Positions 18,547 through 29,406 of a stretch of 64,000 bases of DNA are shown here, piece after piece. Below the pieces are notes generated by a model. The model was not told where the DNA came from. It was given only the letters and a program-made list of their open reading frames with translations, and searched no databases. The first letter of the stretch is position 1. Every line of letters starts with the position of its first letter. This DNA is from Citrobacter rodentium NBRC 105723 = DSM 16636 (GTDB lineage Bacteria > Pseudomonadota > Gammaproteobacteria > Enterobacterales > Enterobacteriaceae): contig NZ_CP082833.1 in NCBI RefSeq assembly GCF_021278985.1, forward strand, positions 3,038,001 through 3,102,000, written 5' to 3'. Position numbers and translations under genes: made by a program.

Positions 18547-18751
18547 TCGCGGGATTTCCTTTATATGTGGCAGTGTTGAAAAGTGTTCGCCCGGCTAAAA
18601 CGCCATTTCATTCTGGCTGAAATAAATTGATCTGCCACAGGTTCTGGAGAAATAGTTGCGCTTCCTGGGCAAATGAACATTGCCGACGCCGTGCTTAGTC
18701 GGTAATAACACGTAAAGAATAAGGTTTTTACAACCAAAAAAGAAGGTCGCC

Positions 18752-20710
18752 ATGAATCGTTTTATTATGGCCAACAGCCAGCAGTGCCTGGGATGCCATG
18801 CCTGTGAAGTGGCTTGCGTTATGGCCCACAATGATGAGCAGCACGTCCTGAGCCAGCGTTACTACCAGCCGCGGATAACCGTCATCAAACATCAGCACCA
18901 GCGCAGCGCGGTGACCTGCCGCCACTGTGAAGATGCTCCCTGCGCCCGCAGTTGCCCCAATGGCGCTATCAGCCATCTTAACGACAGCGTACAGGTCAAC
19001 CAGCAGAAATGTATCGGCTGTAAATCCTGCGTGGTGGCCTGTCCGTTTGGCACGATGCAGATTGTCCTGACCCCCGTGGCCCGGGACAAGGTCAAAGCCA
19101 CGGCGCATAAATGCGACCTTTGTGACGGACGGGAAAACGGCCCCGCCTGTGTGGAAAATTGCCCGGCGGACGCGCTGCAGCTGGTGACGGAAGGGGCGTT
19201 AACCCGCCTGTCGAAAGCGCGGCGGCTACGCACAGCGCGCCAGGAAAGCCAGCCCTGGCATACCGAGGCGACGCAATCGCCGTCTGTTATAAGCAAAATT
19301 ACGCAGATGCGCGCGACGCCTGCGCGCGGCGAGCCGGACAAACTGGCTATTGAGGCGCGGAAAACCAGCTTTGATGAAATCTATCTGCCGTTTCGCACCG
19401 CGCAGGCGAAGCAGGAGGCCTCACGCTGCCTGAAGTGCGGTGAACACAGCATCTGCGAATGGACCTGCCCGCTGCATAACCATATTCCGCAGTGGATCGA
19501 ACTGGTGAAAGCCGGCGACATTGACGCGGCCGTGGCGCTTTCCCATCAGACTAACTGCCTGCCGGAGATCACCGGGCGCGTTTGTCCGCAGGATCGCCTG
19601 TGCGAAGGTGCCTGCACGCTACGCGATGAGTACGGGGCGGTCACCATCGGCAATATTGAACGCTACATCTCCGATCGGGCGCTGGCGAAAGGCTGGCGGC
19701 CGGACCTCAGCGAGGTGGAAAAGGTGGATAAACGGGTGGCGATTATCGGCGCTGGCCCGGCGGGGCTGGCCTGCGCTGATGTGCTGGCGCGTAACGGGAT
19801 CGCCGCCACCGTATACGACCGACATCCGGAGATTGGCGGGCTGCTGACCTTCGGCATTCCGGCCTTCAAACTGGACAAATCGCTGCTGGCGCGCCGCCGC
19901 GAAATTTTCAGCGCGATGGGGATCCATTTCGAACTGAATTGCGAAGTGGGGCGCGACGTCAAACTGGAGGCGTTACTGGAGGACTACGACGCCGTGTTTG
20001 TCGGCGTCGGAACCTACCGTTCGATGAAAGCCGACTTACCTAACGAAGATGCGCCGGGCGTGTACGATGCGCTGCCGTTTCTGATTGCCAACACCAGGCA
20101 GGTGATGGGTCTGGAGGAGCAGCCGGATGAACCGTTTATTGATACCGCCGGGCTGAACGTGGTGGTGCTGGGCGGCGGCGATACGGCGATGGACTGCGTG
20201 CGTACCGCGCTGCGTCATGGCGCGGACAGGGTGACCTGCGCCTATCGCCGCGACGAAGCCAATATGCCGGGTTCGAAAAAAGAGGTGAAGAACGCGCGCG
20301 AGGAGGGGGCGCAGTTTGAGTTTAACGTTCAACCCATTGAGCTGGAATTGAATGCCGAAGGGCGAGCCTGCGGCGTGCGCTTTCTGCGCACCCGTCCCGG
20401 CGAACCGGACGCTCAGGGCCGCCGCCGTCCGGTGCCCATCGCCGGCAGTGAATTCGTCATGCCGGCAGATGTGGTCATCATGGCGTTTGGTTTCCATCCG
20501 CACGGTATGCCGTGGCTGGAGAAGCACGGGGTGAAAGTGGACGACTGGGGACGCATTGCGGCGAATGTTGAAAGCGCGTACCGCTACCAGACCAGTAATC
20601 CGAAAATTTTCGCTGGCGGCGACGCCGTGCGCGGCGCGGATCTGGTGGTGACCGCGATGGCGGAAGGCCGCCACGCCGCCCAGGGGATTATCGACTGGCT
20701 GGGGCGATAA
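18752..20710 (+). CDS. aegA: AegA, Fe-S/FAD oxidoreductase of the GltD family
   Basis: A 652-residue fusion. The N-terminus (about 1-150) has ferredoxin-like 4Fe-4S motifs (CLGCHACEVAC, CRHCEDAPCARSC, CIGCKSCVVACPFG, CDLCDGRENGPAC). The rest resembles the glutamate synthase small subunit: a CLKCGEHSICEWTCP cluster, FAD site IIGAGPAGLACADVLARNG and NAD(P)H site VVLGGGDTAMDCVRTALRHGA. In E. coli AegA is linked to anaerobic growth, formate-dependent electron transfer and uric acid use. It is divergent from narQ, 205 bases apart. Confidence 0.95.
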   Translation: MNRFIMANSQQCLGCHACEVACVMAHNDEQHVLSQRYYQPRITVIKHQHQRSAVTCRHCEDAPCARSCPNGAISHLNDSVQVNQQKCIGCKSCVVACPFGTMQIVLTPVARDKVKATAHKCDLCDGRENGPACVENCPADALQLVTEGALTRLSKARRLRTARQESQPWHTEATQSPSVISKITQMRATPARGEPDKLAIEARKTSFDEIYLPFRTAQAKQEASRCLKCGEHSICEWTCPLHNHIPQWIELVKAGDIDAAVALSHQTNCLPEITGRVCPQDRLCEGACTLRDEYGAVTIGNIERYISDRALAKGWRPDLSEVEKVDKRVAIIGAGPAGLACADVLARNGIAATVYDRHPEIGGLLTFGIPAFKLDKSLLARRREIFSAMGIHFELNCEVGRDVKLEALLEDYDAVFVGVGTYRSMKADLPNEDAPGVYDALPFLIANTRQVMGLEEQPDEPFIDTAGLNVVVLGGGDTAMDCVRTALRHGADRVTCAYRRDEANMPGSKKEVKNAREEGAQFEFNVQPIELELNAEGRACGVRFLRTRPGEPDAQGRRRPVPIAGSEFVMPADVVIMAFGFHPHGMPWLEKHGVKVDDWGRIAANVESAYRYQTSNPKIFAGGDAVRGADLVVTAMAEGRHAAQGIIDWLGR

Positions 20711-21104
20711 TCCCGTAGCCCGTGCCTGATGGCGCTGCGCTTATCAGGCCTACCGCCTCATATCCCAGGTAGTAGAAGGGACGTAGGCCGGATAAGATGC
20801 GTAGCGTCGCCATCCGGCGGCATGCCGCATATTTCCCCGTTGGCCTGTAGGCCGGATAAGACGCGTAGCGTCGCCATCCGGCGCCATGCCGCGTATTTCC
20901 CCGTTGGCCTGTAGGCCGGATAAGACGCGTAGCGTCGCCATCCGGCGCCATGCCGCATATTTCCCCGTTGGCCTGTAGGCCGGATAAGACGCATAGCGTT
21001 GCCATCCGGCGTCAGGCGTAATGGCATAATTCAGCCTAATCCCACACAGACAAACCCGGCTTCGCGGCGTACTATAATTTCTCTTCTTAAGCTGTGGAGC
21101 CGGT
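20711..21104. repeat. REP/BIME array after aegA, exact 64-bp period
   Basis: Four copies of GTAGGCCGGATAAGA(T/C)GC...GCCATCCGGC begin at 20783, 20847, 20911 and 20975, each exactly 64 bases apart. The first three share the linker ending ATTTCCCCGTTGGCC. An inverted REP (GGCGCTGCGCTTATCAGGCC) precedes them at 20729-20748. The rest, up to nudK, holds a likely nudK -10 (TATAAT, 21073-21078). No gene is present. Confidence 0.92.
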
Positions 21105-21680
21105 ATGTCGCCAAAAATCACTCTCATTAAAGACAAAATCCTGTCCGATAACTACTTCATCCTGCGCAACATTACCTACCATCTCACCCGCCGTAACGGC
21201 GAGACGATCCGCCACAAGCGCGAGGTATACGATCGCGGCAACGGGGCGACTATCCTGCTGTATAACGCCGAAAAAAAGACCGTGGTGCTGATCCGCCAGT
21301 TCCGCGTCGCCACCTGGGTTAACGGCAACGAAAACGGACTGCTTATTGAAACCTGCGCCGGGTTGCTGGATAACGACGAGCCGGAAGCCTGCATCCGTAA
21401 GGAAGCTATCGAAGAGACGGGATATCTGGTCGGAGAGGTGCGCAAACTATTTGAGCTGTACATGTCTCCCGGCGGCGTCACGGAGCTTATCCATTTCTTT
21501 ATCGCTGAATACAGCGACGCCCAGCGCGCCAGCGCCGGTGGCGGCGTGGAAGATGAAGATATCGAAGTGCTGGAACTGCCGTTCAGCCGGGCGCTGGAGA
21601 TGATCAAATCCGGTGAAATTCGCGACGGTAAGACCGTGTTATTGCTTAACTATTTGCAGGCATCGCATTTAATGGATTGA
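21105..21680 (+). CDS. nudK: GDP-mannose pyrophosphatase NudK
   Basis: A 191-residue Nudix hydrolase that cleaves GDP-mannose to mannose-1-phosphate and GMP. The Nudix box is present as GLLDNDEPEACIRKEAIEETGY (about 86-107), with REUXEE-type glutamates (KEAIEETG). ELYMSPGGVTELIHFF further on is typical of the ADP-sugar/NudK group. GTGGAGCCGGT precedes the ATG. Confidence 0.95.
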   Translation: MSPKITLIKDKILSDNYFILRNITYHLTRRNGETIRHKREVYDRGNGATILLYNAEKKTVVLIRQFRVATWVNGNENGLLIETCAGLLDNDEPEACIRKEAIEETGYLVGEVRKLFELYMSPGGVTELIHFFIAEYSDAQRASAGGGVEDEDIEVLELPFSRALEMIKSGEIRDGKTVLLLNYLQASHLMD

Positions 21681-21785
21681 TAAATAAAAGATATATTTCT
21701 TTACGATTTATTGACGCTATCCGATAAATCCGATTGAGCATGGCGAACTGCGCAACGAAGATACACGCCAGTGTTGTCTGACTGA

Positions 21786-22847
21786 ATGCCGGAGTTATCG
21801 CCGTCCATGCCCTATCGCGTTACTCTTCTTCTCCTGCTGGGCCTGCTACCGGCCCGGCTGCTGTGGGCGGCTCCGGCGCAACAGATCTTCTCTGACTGGC
21901 AGGTCACCTGTAATAACCAGAATTTTTGTATCGCCCGTAACATCGGCGAGCATCACGGCCTGGTGATGTCCCTGAGCCGCAGCGCGGGCGCGCATACCGA
22001 CGCCGTTTTACGCATAGAGCTGGGCGGCCTTAGCACGCCGGTTAATGAAAAAGAGATTGCGTCGCGCCTGCTGCTGGACGGCAAACCGCTGACGCTTAGC
22101 GATCCGCACTGGCGCATTACTCCGTGGCAGTTAATGACCGACAGCTCAGCCGCGATTACCGGATTTCTGCGGATCATTCAGGAAGGGCAGGCGATCGCGC
22201 TCAGTAAAGGCAATCAGACCATCTCGCTGGTCGGATTAAAAGCCGCCCTGTTGTTTATCGACGCGCAGCAAAAGCGCGTCGGCAGCGAGACGGCGTGGAT
22301 TAAAAAAGGCGACGATCCGCCGCTCAGCGTGCCGCCAGCCCCCGCGCTGAAAGGCGTGGCGGTGGTGAATCCCACCCCGACGCCGCTCTCGGCGGAAGAG
22401 CGCAACGATCTGCTCGATTACGGCAACTGGCGAATGAACGGCATTCGCTGCTCGCTCGACCCGTCGCGCCGCGATGTCCGGGTGACCGCGCTCACCGACG
22501 ATAAAGCCCTGATGATGATTGCCTGCGAAGCGGGCGCCTGGAATACCGTCGATCTCGCATGGGTTGTCTCGCGTAAAAAACCGCTGGCGTCGCACGCCGT
22601 TCGCCTGCGGCTGCCGTTTAACAGCGGAGCGGGAAGTCGCGAGATGGAGCTGATGAACGCCAGCTTTGATGAAAAATCGCGGGAGTTAATTACCCTGGCG
22701 AAAGGGCGGGGTTTGACCGACTGCGGGATCCAGACGCGCTGGCGTTTCGACGGCCAGCGTTTTCAGCTGGTGCGTTATGCCGAAGAGCCAAGCTGCGATA
22801 ACTGGCATGGGCCAGATGCCTGGCCCACGTTATGGATTACGCGTTAG
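21786..22847 (+). CDS. ypfG: YpfG, DUF1176 exported protein
   Basis: A 353-residue protein of the YpfG/DUF1176 family with an N-terminal signal sequence: PYRVTLLLLLGLLPARLLWA, cleavage probably before or after APA. A start at ATG 21807 (seven codons later) is equally possible, because ribosome sites before both are weak. Cysteines in CNNQNFC, GIRCSLD, IACEAGA, LTDCGI and PSCDNW suggest disulfides and a periplasmic location. The function is unknown. It ends beside a REP facing tktB. Confidence 0.85.
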   Translation: MPELSPSMPYRVTLLLLLGLLPARLLWAAPAQQIFSDWQVTCNNQNFCIARNIGEHHGLVMSLSRSAGAHTDAVLRIELGGLSTPVNEKEIASRLLLDGKPLTLSDPHWRITPWQLMTDSSAAITGFLRIIQEGQAIALSKGNQTISLVGLKAALLFIDAQQKRVGSETAWIKKGDDPPLSVPPAPALKGVAVVNPTPTPLSAEERNDLLDYGNWRMNGIRCSLDPSRRDVRVTALTDDKALMMIACEAGAWNTVDLAWVVSRKKPLASHAVRLRLPFNSGAGSREMELMNASFDEKSRELITLAKGRGLTDCGIQTRWRFDGQRFQLVRYAEEPSCDNWHGPDAWPTLWITR

Positions 22848-22854
22848 ATTTTTT

Positions 22855-22882
22855 GCCGGATGGCGACTGTGCCTTATCCGGC
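22855..22882. repeat. REP element between ypfG and tktB
   Basis: GCCGGATGGCG...CTTATCCGGC, a single REP palindrome between the convergent ypfG and tktB ends. Confidence 0.85.
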
Positions 22883-22897
22883 ATTGTCTGTCGCCGT

Positions 22898-24892
<1,995 letters not shown>

Positions 24893-24911
24893 AAATCTCT
24901 CCGTGTCAGGT

Positions 24912-25862
24912 TTAAAGTTTGGCCGCGAGCAGGTCTTCCAGCTTGCGCTGGTCGACGGCGAACTGGCGAATGCCGTCAGACAGTTTTTCAACCGCCATTG
25001 CGTCCTGGTTGTGTTCCCAACGGAATTCGGCTTCGGTCATTGGCGTCGGGCGATGGAACGTCTGTGAGGAGGGCACCAGCTTGCGGATCACCGGTTCTTC
25101 TTTTTCCTGCAACTGTTTCAGCAGGTCAGGGGAGATGGTCAGACGGTCGCAGCCCGTCAGCGCCAGAATCTGTTCGGTACGGCGGAAGCTGGCCCCCATC
25201 ACGATGGTTTCGTAGCGGTGCTGCTTGTAATAGTCATAGATATTACGCACCGACTTGACGCCCGGATCCTCTTCCACCACGTACGGGTCCAGCGGACTGC
25301 GTGCCTGATACCAGTCATAAATACGGCCAACAAACGGCGAGATCAGATAAACCCCGGCTTCGGCGCAGGCGCGGGCCTGGGCAAAAGAGAACAGCAGCGT
25401 CAGGTTGCAGTGGATGCCCTCTTTTTCTAATTCCTCCGCCGCGCGAATACCTTCCCAGGTGGAGGCCAGCTTGATCAGAATGCGCGATTTATCGATTCCC
25501 TGCTGCTGATACAGGTCAACCAGATGACGGGCTTTCTCTATGCTTTTTTGCTTATCAAAAGAGAGGCGGGCATCGACTTCGGTGGACACGCGGCCAGGGA
25601 TACTTTTCAGAATTTCCGCACCGAAATTGACCGCCAGCTTATCGCAGGCTTCCGCCACCTGCTGCTCCTGGGTTGTGCCGCGCTTTTTACCCCACTCAAG
25701 GGCGTCGTCAATCAGATGGCTGTAATGGTCAAGCCCGGCCGCTTTCAGCAGCAGCGAAGGGTTCGTGGTGGCATCTTCGGGTTGATAATGGCGGATGGAC
25801 TCAATGTCGCCGCTGTCTGCCACAACGGTGGTGAATTGTTTGATGCCGTCTAACTGGTTCAT
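24912..25862 (-). CDS. talA: Transaldolase A
   Basis: A 316-residue class I transaldolase of the pentose phosphate pathway, transferring a dihydroxyacetone unit from sedoheptulose-7-phosphate to glyceraldehyde-3-phosphate. Schiff-base Lys131 lies in ILIKLASTWEG; the N-terminal ATTNPSLLLKA and the central LLFSFAQA motif are intact. First gene of the talA-tktB operon; AAGGAGTATTTCC precedes the ATG. Confidence 0.98.
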   Translation of the reverse strand: MNQLDGIKQFTTVVADSGDIESIRHYQPEDATTNPSLLLKAAGLDHYSHLIDDALEWGKKRGTTQEQQVAEACDKLAVNFGAEILKSIPGRVSTEVDARLSFDKQKSIEKARHLVDLYQQQGIDKSRILIKLASTWEGIRAAEELEKEGIHCNLTLLFSFAQARACAEAGVYLISPFVGRIYDWYQARSPLDPYVVEEDPGVKSVRNIYDYYKQHRYETIVMGASFRRTEQILALTGCDRLTISPDLLKQLQEKEEPVIRKLVPSSQTFHRPTPMTEAEFRWEHNQDAMAVEKLSDGIRQFAVDQRKLEDLLAAKL

Positions 25863-26138
25863 AGGAAATACTCCTTGAAAAGTAAAGTGTTAGGTGAGTG
25901 CGTTGATTCACACTTCTGGAAAAAAGATGAACTGCATAACAAAAAAGCATAGCAGACGGGCATGGTATTGCTGGCGCAAGCAGGTAACATGGTTGTTATG
26001 AATTGATTACAAATTTACTCTTTCGAGTCGTAAGAGTTTGGCGACCTTCAAAGTTTGCGCCACCCAGTGCGGGGATAATGTGCGTCGCACCAGGCTGTTG
26101 CGTCTTATTTTTATCGATACGTGAAAAGGAACAACAAG
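25863..26138. promoter_or_regulatory. Intergenic region between divergent talA and maeB
   Basis: 276 bases that must hold promoters for leftward talA-tktB and rightward maeB. It is AT-rich in the middle (AGAATGATTACAAATTTACTC-like stretch near 25999-26020). No operator could be assigned with confidence. The maeB ribosome site AAAAGGAACAAC is at 26124-26135. Confidence 0.5.
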
Positions 26139-28418
26139 ATGGATGACCAGTTAAAACAAAGTGCGCTTGATTTCCACGAATTCCCTGTCCCCGGTAAAAT
26201 TCAGGTTTCTCCGACCAAGCCGCTGGCGACCCAGCGCGATCTGGCGCTCGCCTACTCCCCGGGCGTGGCTGCCCCCTGTCTGGAAATTGAAAAAGATCCG
26301 CTGGCTGCTTACAAATACACCGCCCGCGGTAATCTGGTGGCGGTGATCTCCAACGGTACGGCGGTGCTGGGCTTAGGCAACATCGGCGCGCTGGCCGGTA
26401 AGCCGGTGATGGAAGGCAAAGGCGTGCTGTTTAAAAAATTCGCGGGTATCGACGTGTTCGATATTGAAGTGGATGAGCTCGATCCGGACAAGTTTATCAA
26501 CGTGGTGGCGGCGCTGGAGCCGACGTTTGGCGGCGTTAACCTTGAAGATATTAAGGCGCCGGAGTGCTTCTATATCGAGCAGCAGCTGCGTGAACGGATG
26601 AACATTCCGGTATTTCACGATGACCAGCACGGCACCGCCATCATCAGCACCGCCGCCATACTGAACGGCCTGCGGGTGGTGGAAAAGAACATCTCCGACG
26701 TGCGGATGGTGGTTTCCGGCGCCGGGGCGGCGGCAATCGCCTGTATGAACCTGCTGGTGGCGCTGGGGATGCAGAAACACAACATTGTGGTCTGCGACTC
26801 CAAAGGCGTTATCTACAAAGGCCGCGAGCCGAACATGGCGGAAACCAAAGCGGCGTATGCGGTGGAAGATGACGGCAGGCGCACGCTGGCCGAGGTGATT
26901 GACGGCGCGGATATTTTCCTCGGCTGTTCAGGCCCGAAAGTGCTGACCCAGGAGATGGTCAAGAAGATGGCCCGTGCGCCGATGATTCTGGCGCTGGCGA
27001 ACCCGGAGCCGGAAATTCTGCCGCCGCTGGCGAAAGAGGTCCGCCCGGACGCGATTATCTGTACCGGACGCTCGGACTACCCGAACCAGGTCAACAACGT
27101 GCTGTGCTTCCCGTTCATCTTCCGTGGCGCGCTGGACGTCGGCGCGACGGCGATCAACGAAGAGATGAAGCTGGCGGCGGTGCACGCTATTGCCGAGCTG
27201 GCCCATGCCGAACAGAGCGAAGTGGTGGCGTCGGCCTATGGCGATCAGGATCTGAGCTTTGGTCCGGACTACATTATTCCGAAACCGTTCGATCCGCGCC
27301 TGATCGTCAAAATCGCTCCGGCGGTTGCCAAAGCGGCGATGGACTCCGGCGTGGCGAAACGTCCGATCGCCGACTTTGACGTCTATATCGACAAGCTGAC
27401 CGAGTTTGTCTACAAAACCAATCTGTTCATGAAGCCGATCTTCTCGCAGGCGCGCAAAGAGCCGAAGCGCGTGGTGCTGCCGGAAGGGGAAGAGGCGCGC
27501 GTGCTGCACGCCACCCAGGAGTTGATTACGCTCGGGCTGGCGAAGCCCATTCTGATTGGTCGTCCGAGCGTGATCGAAATGCGGATCCAGAAACTCGGAT
27601 TACAGATTAAAGCGGGCGTCGATTTTGAGATCGTCAACAACGAGTCCGATCCGCGCTTCAAAGAGTACTGGAGCGAGTATTACCAGATCATGAAGCGTCG
27701 CGGTATTACCCAGGAGCAGGCGCAGCGGGCGATGATCGGCAATCACACGGCTATCGGCGCGATTATGGTACAGCGCGGCGAAGCCGACGCGATGATCTGT
27801 GGCACCATCGGCGACTACCATGAGCATTTCAGCGTGGTGAAAGAGGTGTTCGGCTACCGTGAGGGCGTCCACGCGGCGGGGGCGATGAACGCGCTGCTGC
27901 TGCCAAGCGGCAACACCTTTATTGCCGATACCTACGTCAATGACGACCCGACGCCGGAAGAGCTGGCGGAAATCACTCTTATGGCGGCGGAGTCGGTGCG
28001 CCGTTTCGGTATTGAACCGCGGGTAGCGCTGCTGTCGCATTCCAACTTTGGTTCGTCGAACGCGCCGGCCGCCAGCAAAATGCGCGAAGCGCTGGCGCTG
28101 ATTAAACAGCGTGCGCCGGAACTGATGATCGATGGCGAAATGCACGGCGACGCCGCGCTGGTGGAAAGCATTCGTCAGGACCGGATGCCGGACAGCCCGC
28201 TGAAGGGATCTGCCAATATTCTGGTGATGCCGAACATGGAAGCGGCGCGTATTAGTTACAACTTACTACGCGTCTCCAGCTCCGAAGGCGTAACGGTCGG
28301 GCCGGTATTAATGGGCGTGGCAAAACCGGTACATGTATTAACGCCGATCGCCTCCGTTCGCCGCATCGTAAATATGGTGGCGCTGGCCGTTGTGGAAGCG
28401 CAGACGCAGCCGCTGTAA
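26139..28418 (+). CDS. maeB: NADP-dependent malic enzyme MaeB
   Basis: A 759-residue enzyme decarboxylating malate to pyruvate with NADP+. The N-terminal malic enzyme module (about 1-430) has FHDDQHGTAII and the nucleotide fold VVSGAGAAAIACMNLLVALG. The C-terminal phosphotransacetylase-like module (about 430-759) is believed to sense acetyl-CoA and regulate activity rather than catalyse. The ATG at 26139 (MDDQLKQSALDFHEFP) gives the E. coli length; the ATG at 26121 has no role. It is followed by a terminator and the eut operon. Confidence 0.97.
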   Translation: MDDQLKQSALDFHEFPVPGKIQVSPTKPLATQRDLALAYSPGVAAPCLEIEKDPLAAYKYTARGNLVAVISNGTAVLGLGNIGALAGKPVMEGKGVLFKKFAGIDVFDIEVDELDPDKFINVVAALEPTFGGVNLEDIKAPECFYIEQQLRERMNIPVFHDDQHGTAIISTAAILNGLRVVEKNISDVRMVVSGAGAAAIACMNLLVALGMQKHNIVVCDSKGVIYKGREPNMAETKAAYAVEDDGRRTLAEVIDGADIFLGCSGPKVLTQEMVKKMARAPMILALANPEPEILPPLAKEVRPDAIICTGRSDYPNQVNNVLCFPFIFRGALDVGATAINEEMKLAAVHAIAELAHAEQSEVVASAYGDQDLSFGPDYIIPKPFDPRLIVKIAPAVAKAAMDSGVAKRPIADFDVYIDKLTEFVYKTNLFMKPIFSQARKEPKRVVLPEGEEARVLHATQELITLGLAKPILIGRPSVIEMRIQKLGLQIKAGVDFEIVNNESDPRFKEYWSEYYQIMKRRGITQEQAQRAMIGNHTAIGAIMVQRGEADAMICGTIGDYHEHFSVVKEVFGYREGVHAAGAMNALLLPSGNTFIADTYVNDDPTPEELAEITLMAAESVRRFGIEPRVALLSHSNFGSSNAPAASKMREALALIKQRAPELMIDGEMHGDAALVESIRQDRMPDSPLKGSANILVMPNMEAARISYNLLRVSSSEGVTVGPVLMGVAKPVHVLTPIASVRRIVNMVALAVVEAQTQPL

Positions 28419-28437
28419 TAATGCATTAATTCACTCC

Positions 28438-28465
28438 TGCGCGGGGTTCTCCCGCGCATTTAAAT
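28438..28465 (+). terminator. Terminator after maeB
   Basis: TGCGCGGG/CCCGCGCA, an 8-bp GC stem with a short GTTCT loop, followed by TTTAAATAA. It separates maeB from the eut operon. Confidence 0.75.
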
Positions 28466-28479
28466 AATCGCCTTTTCTT

Positions 28480-28495
28480 AGTGATCCACTTCACC
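28480..28495 (+). promoter_or_regulatory. Candidate CRP site upstream of eutS
   Basis: AGTGATCCACTTCACC has the GTGA-N6-TCAC core of a CRP site and lies 84 bases before eutS. It may mediate catabolite control of ethanolamine use; inference from the motif only. EutR sites are also expected here but have no motif I can score. Confidence 0.4.
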
Positions 28496-28578
28496 TTTTA
28501 AATCACCTTGCCGAATTTTGTTATTTACCCTGACAAAAAATTGTCACGATAAGTCCAGTTTTTACATGGGCGGCGGCA

Positions 28579-28914
28579 ATGAATAAAGAACGCATCATTC
28601 AGGAATTTGTGCCGGGTAAACAGGTCACGCTGGCGCATCTTATTGCGCATCCGGGCGAAGAGCTGGCGAAAAAAATCGGCGTACCCGAAGCGGGGGCCAT
28701 CGGCATTATGACCCTGACCCCCGGTGAAACCGCGATGATTGCTGGCGATCTGGCGATGAAAGCCGCGGATGTCCATATCGGTTTTCTCGATCGGTTCAGC
28801 GGGGCGCTGGTGATTTACGGCTCCGTCGGCGCGGTGGAGGAGGCCTTATTGCAGACGGTCAGCGGTCTTGGACGCTTATTAAATTTCACGTTATGCGAGC
28901 TGACCAAAAACTAA
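28579..28914 (+). CDS. eutS: EutS, microcompartment shell protein
   Basis: A 111-residue BMC-domain shell protein, first gene of the eut operon. It is a circularly permuted BMC fold forming bent hexamers at microcompartment edges, and its N-terminal residues can target cargo in the family. GLTP-like signals are visible as PGEELAKKIGVPEAGAIGIMTLTPGETAMIAGDLAMK. The ATG at 28579 has GGGCGGCGG upstream, weak. eutP follows 12 bases later. Confidence 0.96.
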   Translation: MNKERIIQEFVPGKQVTLAHLIAHPGEELAKKIGVPEAGAIGIMTLTPGETAMIAGDLAMKAADVHIGFLDRFSGALVIYGSVGAVEEALLQTVSGLGRLLNFTLCELTKN

Positions 28915-28926
28915 TTCGGAGAGCCT

Positions 28927-29406
28927 ATGAAGCGTATTGCGTTTGTGGGTACGGTTGGCGCGGGAAAAACCACGCTTTTTAATGCCCTGCAAGGCAATTA
29001 CTCCCTCGCCAGAAAAACGCAGGCCGTGGAATTTAATGCTAATGGCGACATTGATACACCAGGGGAATATTTCAGCCATCCCCGCTGGTATCACGCCTTA
29101 ATTAGCACGCTGCAGGATATCGACACGCTGATTTACGTCCATGCGGCAAATGATAAAGAAAGTCGCTTACCCGCCGGGCTATTGGATATTGGCGCCAGTA
29201 AACGACATATCGCGGTGATCAGCAAAACGGATATGCCGGATGCCGATCTCCCCGCCACGCAGGAGCTACTGCGCGCAATGGGCTTTCAGGAGCCGATTTT
29301 TGCGCTTAATAACCGTGACCCGCGCAGCGTACAGCAGCTGGTGGACTATCTGACCAGGCTTAGCCAAAAGGAGGAAGGGGCAGGTGAAAAAACTCATCAC
29401 AGCTAA
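28927..29406 (+). CDS. eutP: EutP, acetate kinase/GTPase-like protein
   Basis: A 159-residue P-loop protein with Walker A GTVGAGKTTLFNAL (about 7-20) and a G4-like SKTD near residue 98. Salmonella EutP has acetate kinase activity, although it looks like a small GTPase. It would act at the end of the EutD acetyl-phosphate branch to make ATP. The next gene, eutQ, begins 23 bases before its end. Confidence 0.95.
   Translation: MKRIAFVGTVGAGKTTLFNALQGNYSLARKTQAVEFNANGDIDTPGEYFSHPRWYHALISTLQDIDTLIYVHAANDKESRLPAGLLDIGASKRHIAVISKTDMPDADLPATQELLRAMGFQEPIFALNNRDPRSVQQLVDYLTRLSQKEEGAGEKTHHS

Noticed and set aside
20783..21020. CRISPR array
   Set aside because: Regular spacing suggested it, but the 'spacers' are identical between units and the repeat is the classic REP palindrome; no cas genes are present.
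20750..21136. Open frames across the 64-bp repeat array (apparent repeat proteins)
   Set aside because: The repeating peptide is a translation of REP units, which are non-coding palindromes; there is no ribosome site.
26139..28418. MaeB as a novel fusion of malic enzyme and phosphotransacetylase
   Set aside because: This two-domain layout is normal for MaeB of 759 residues in enterobacteria.
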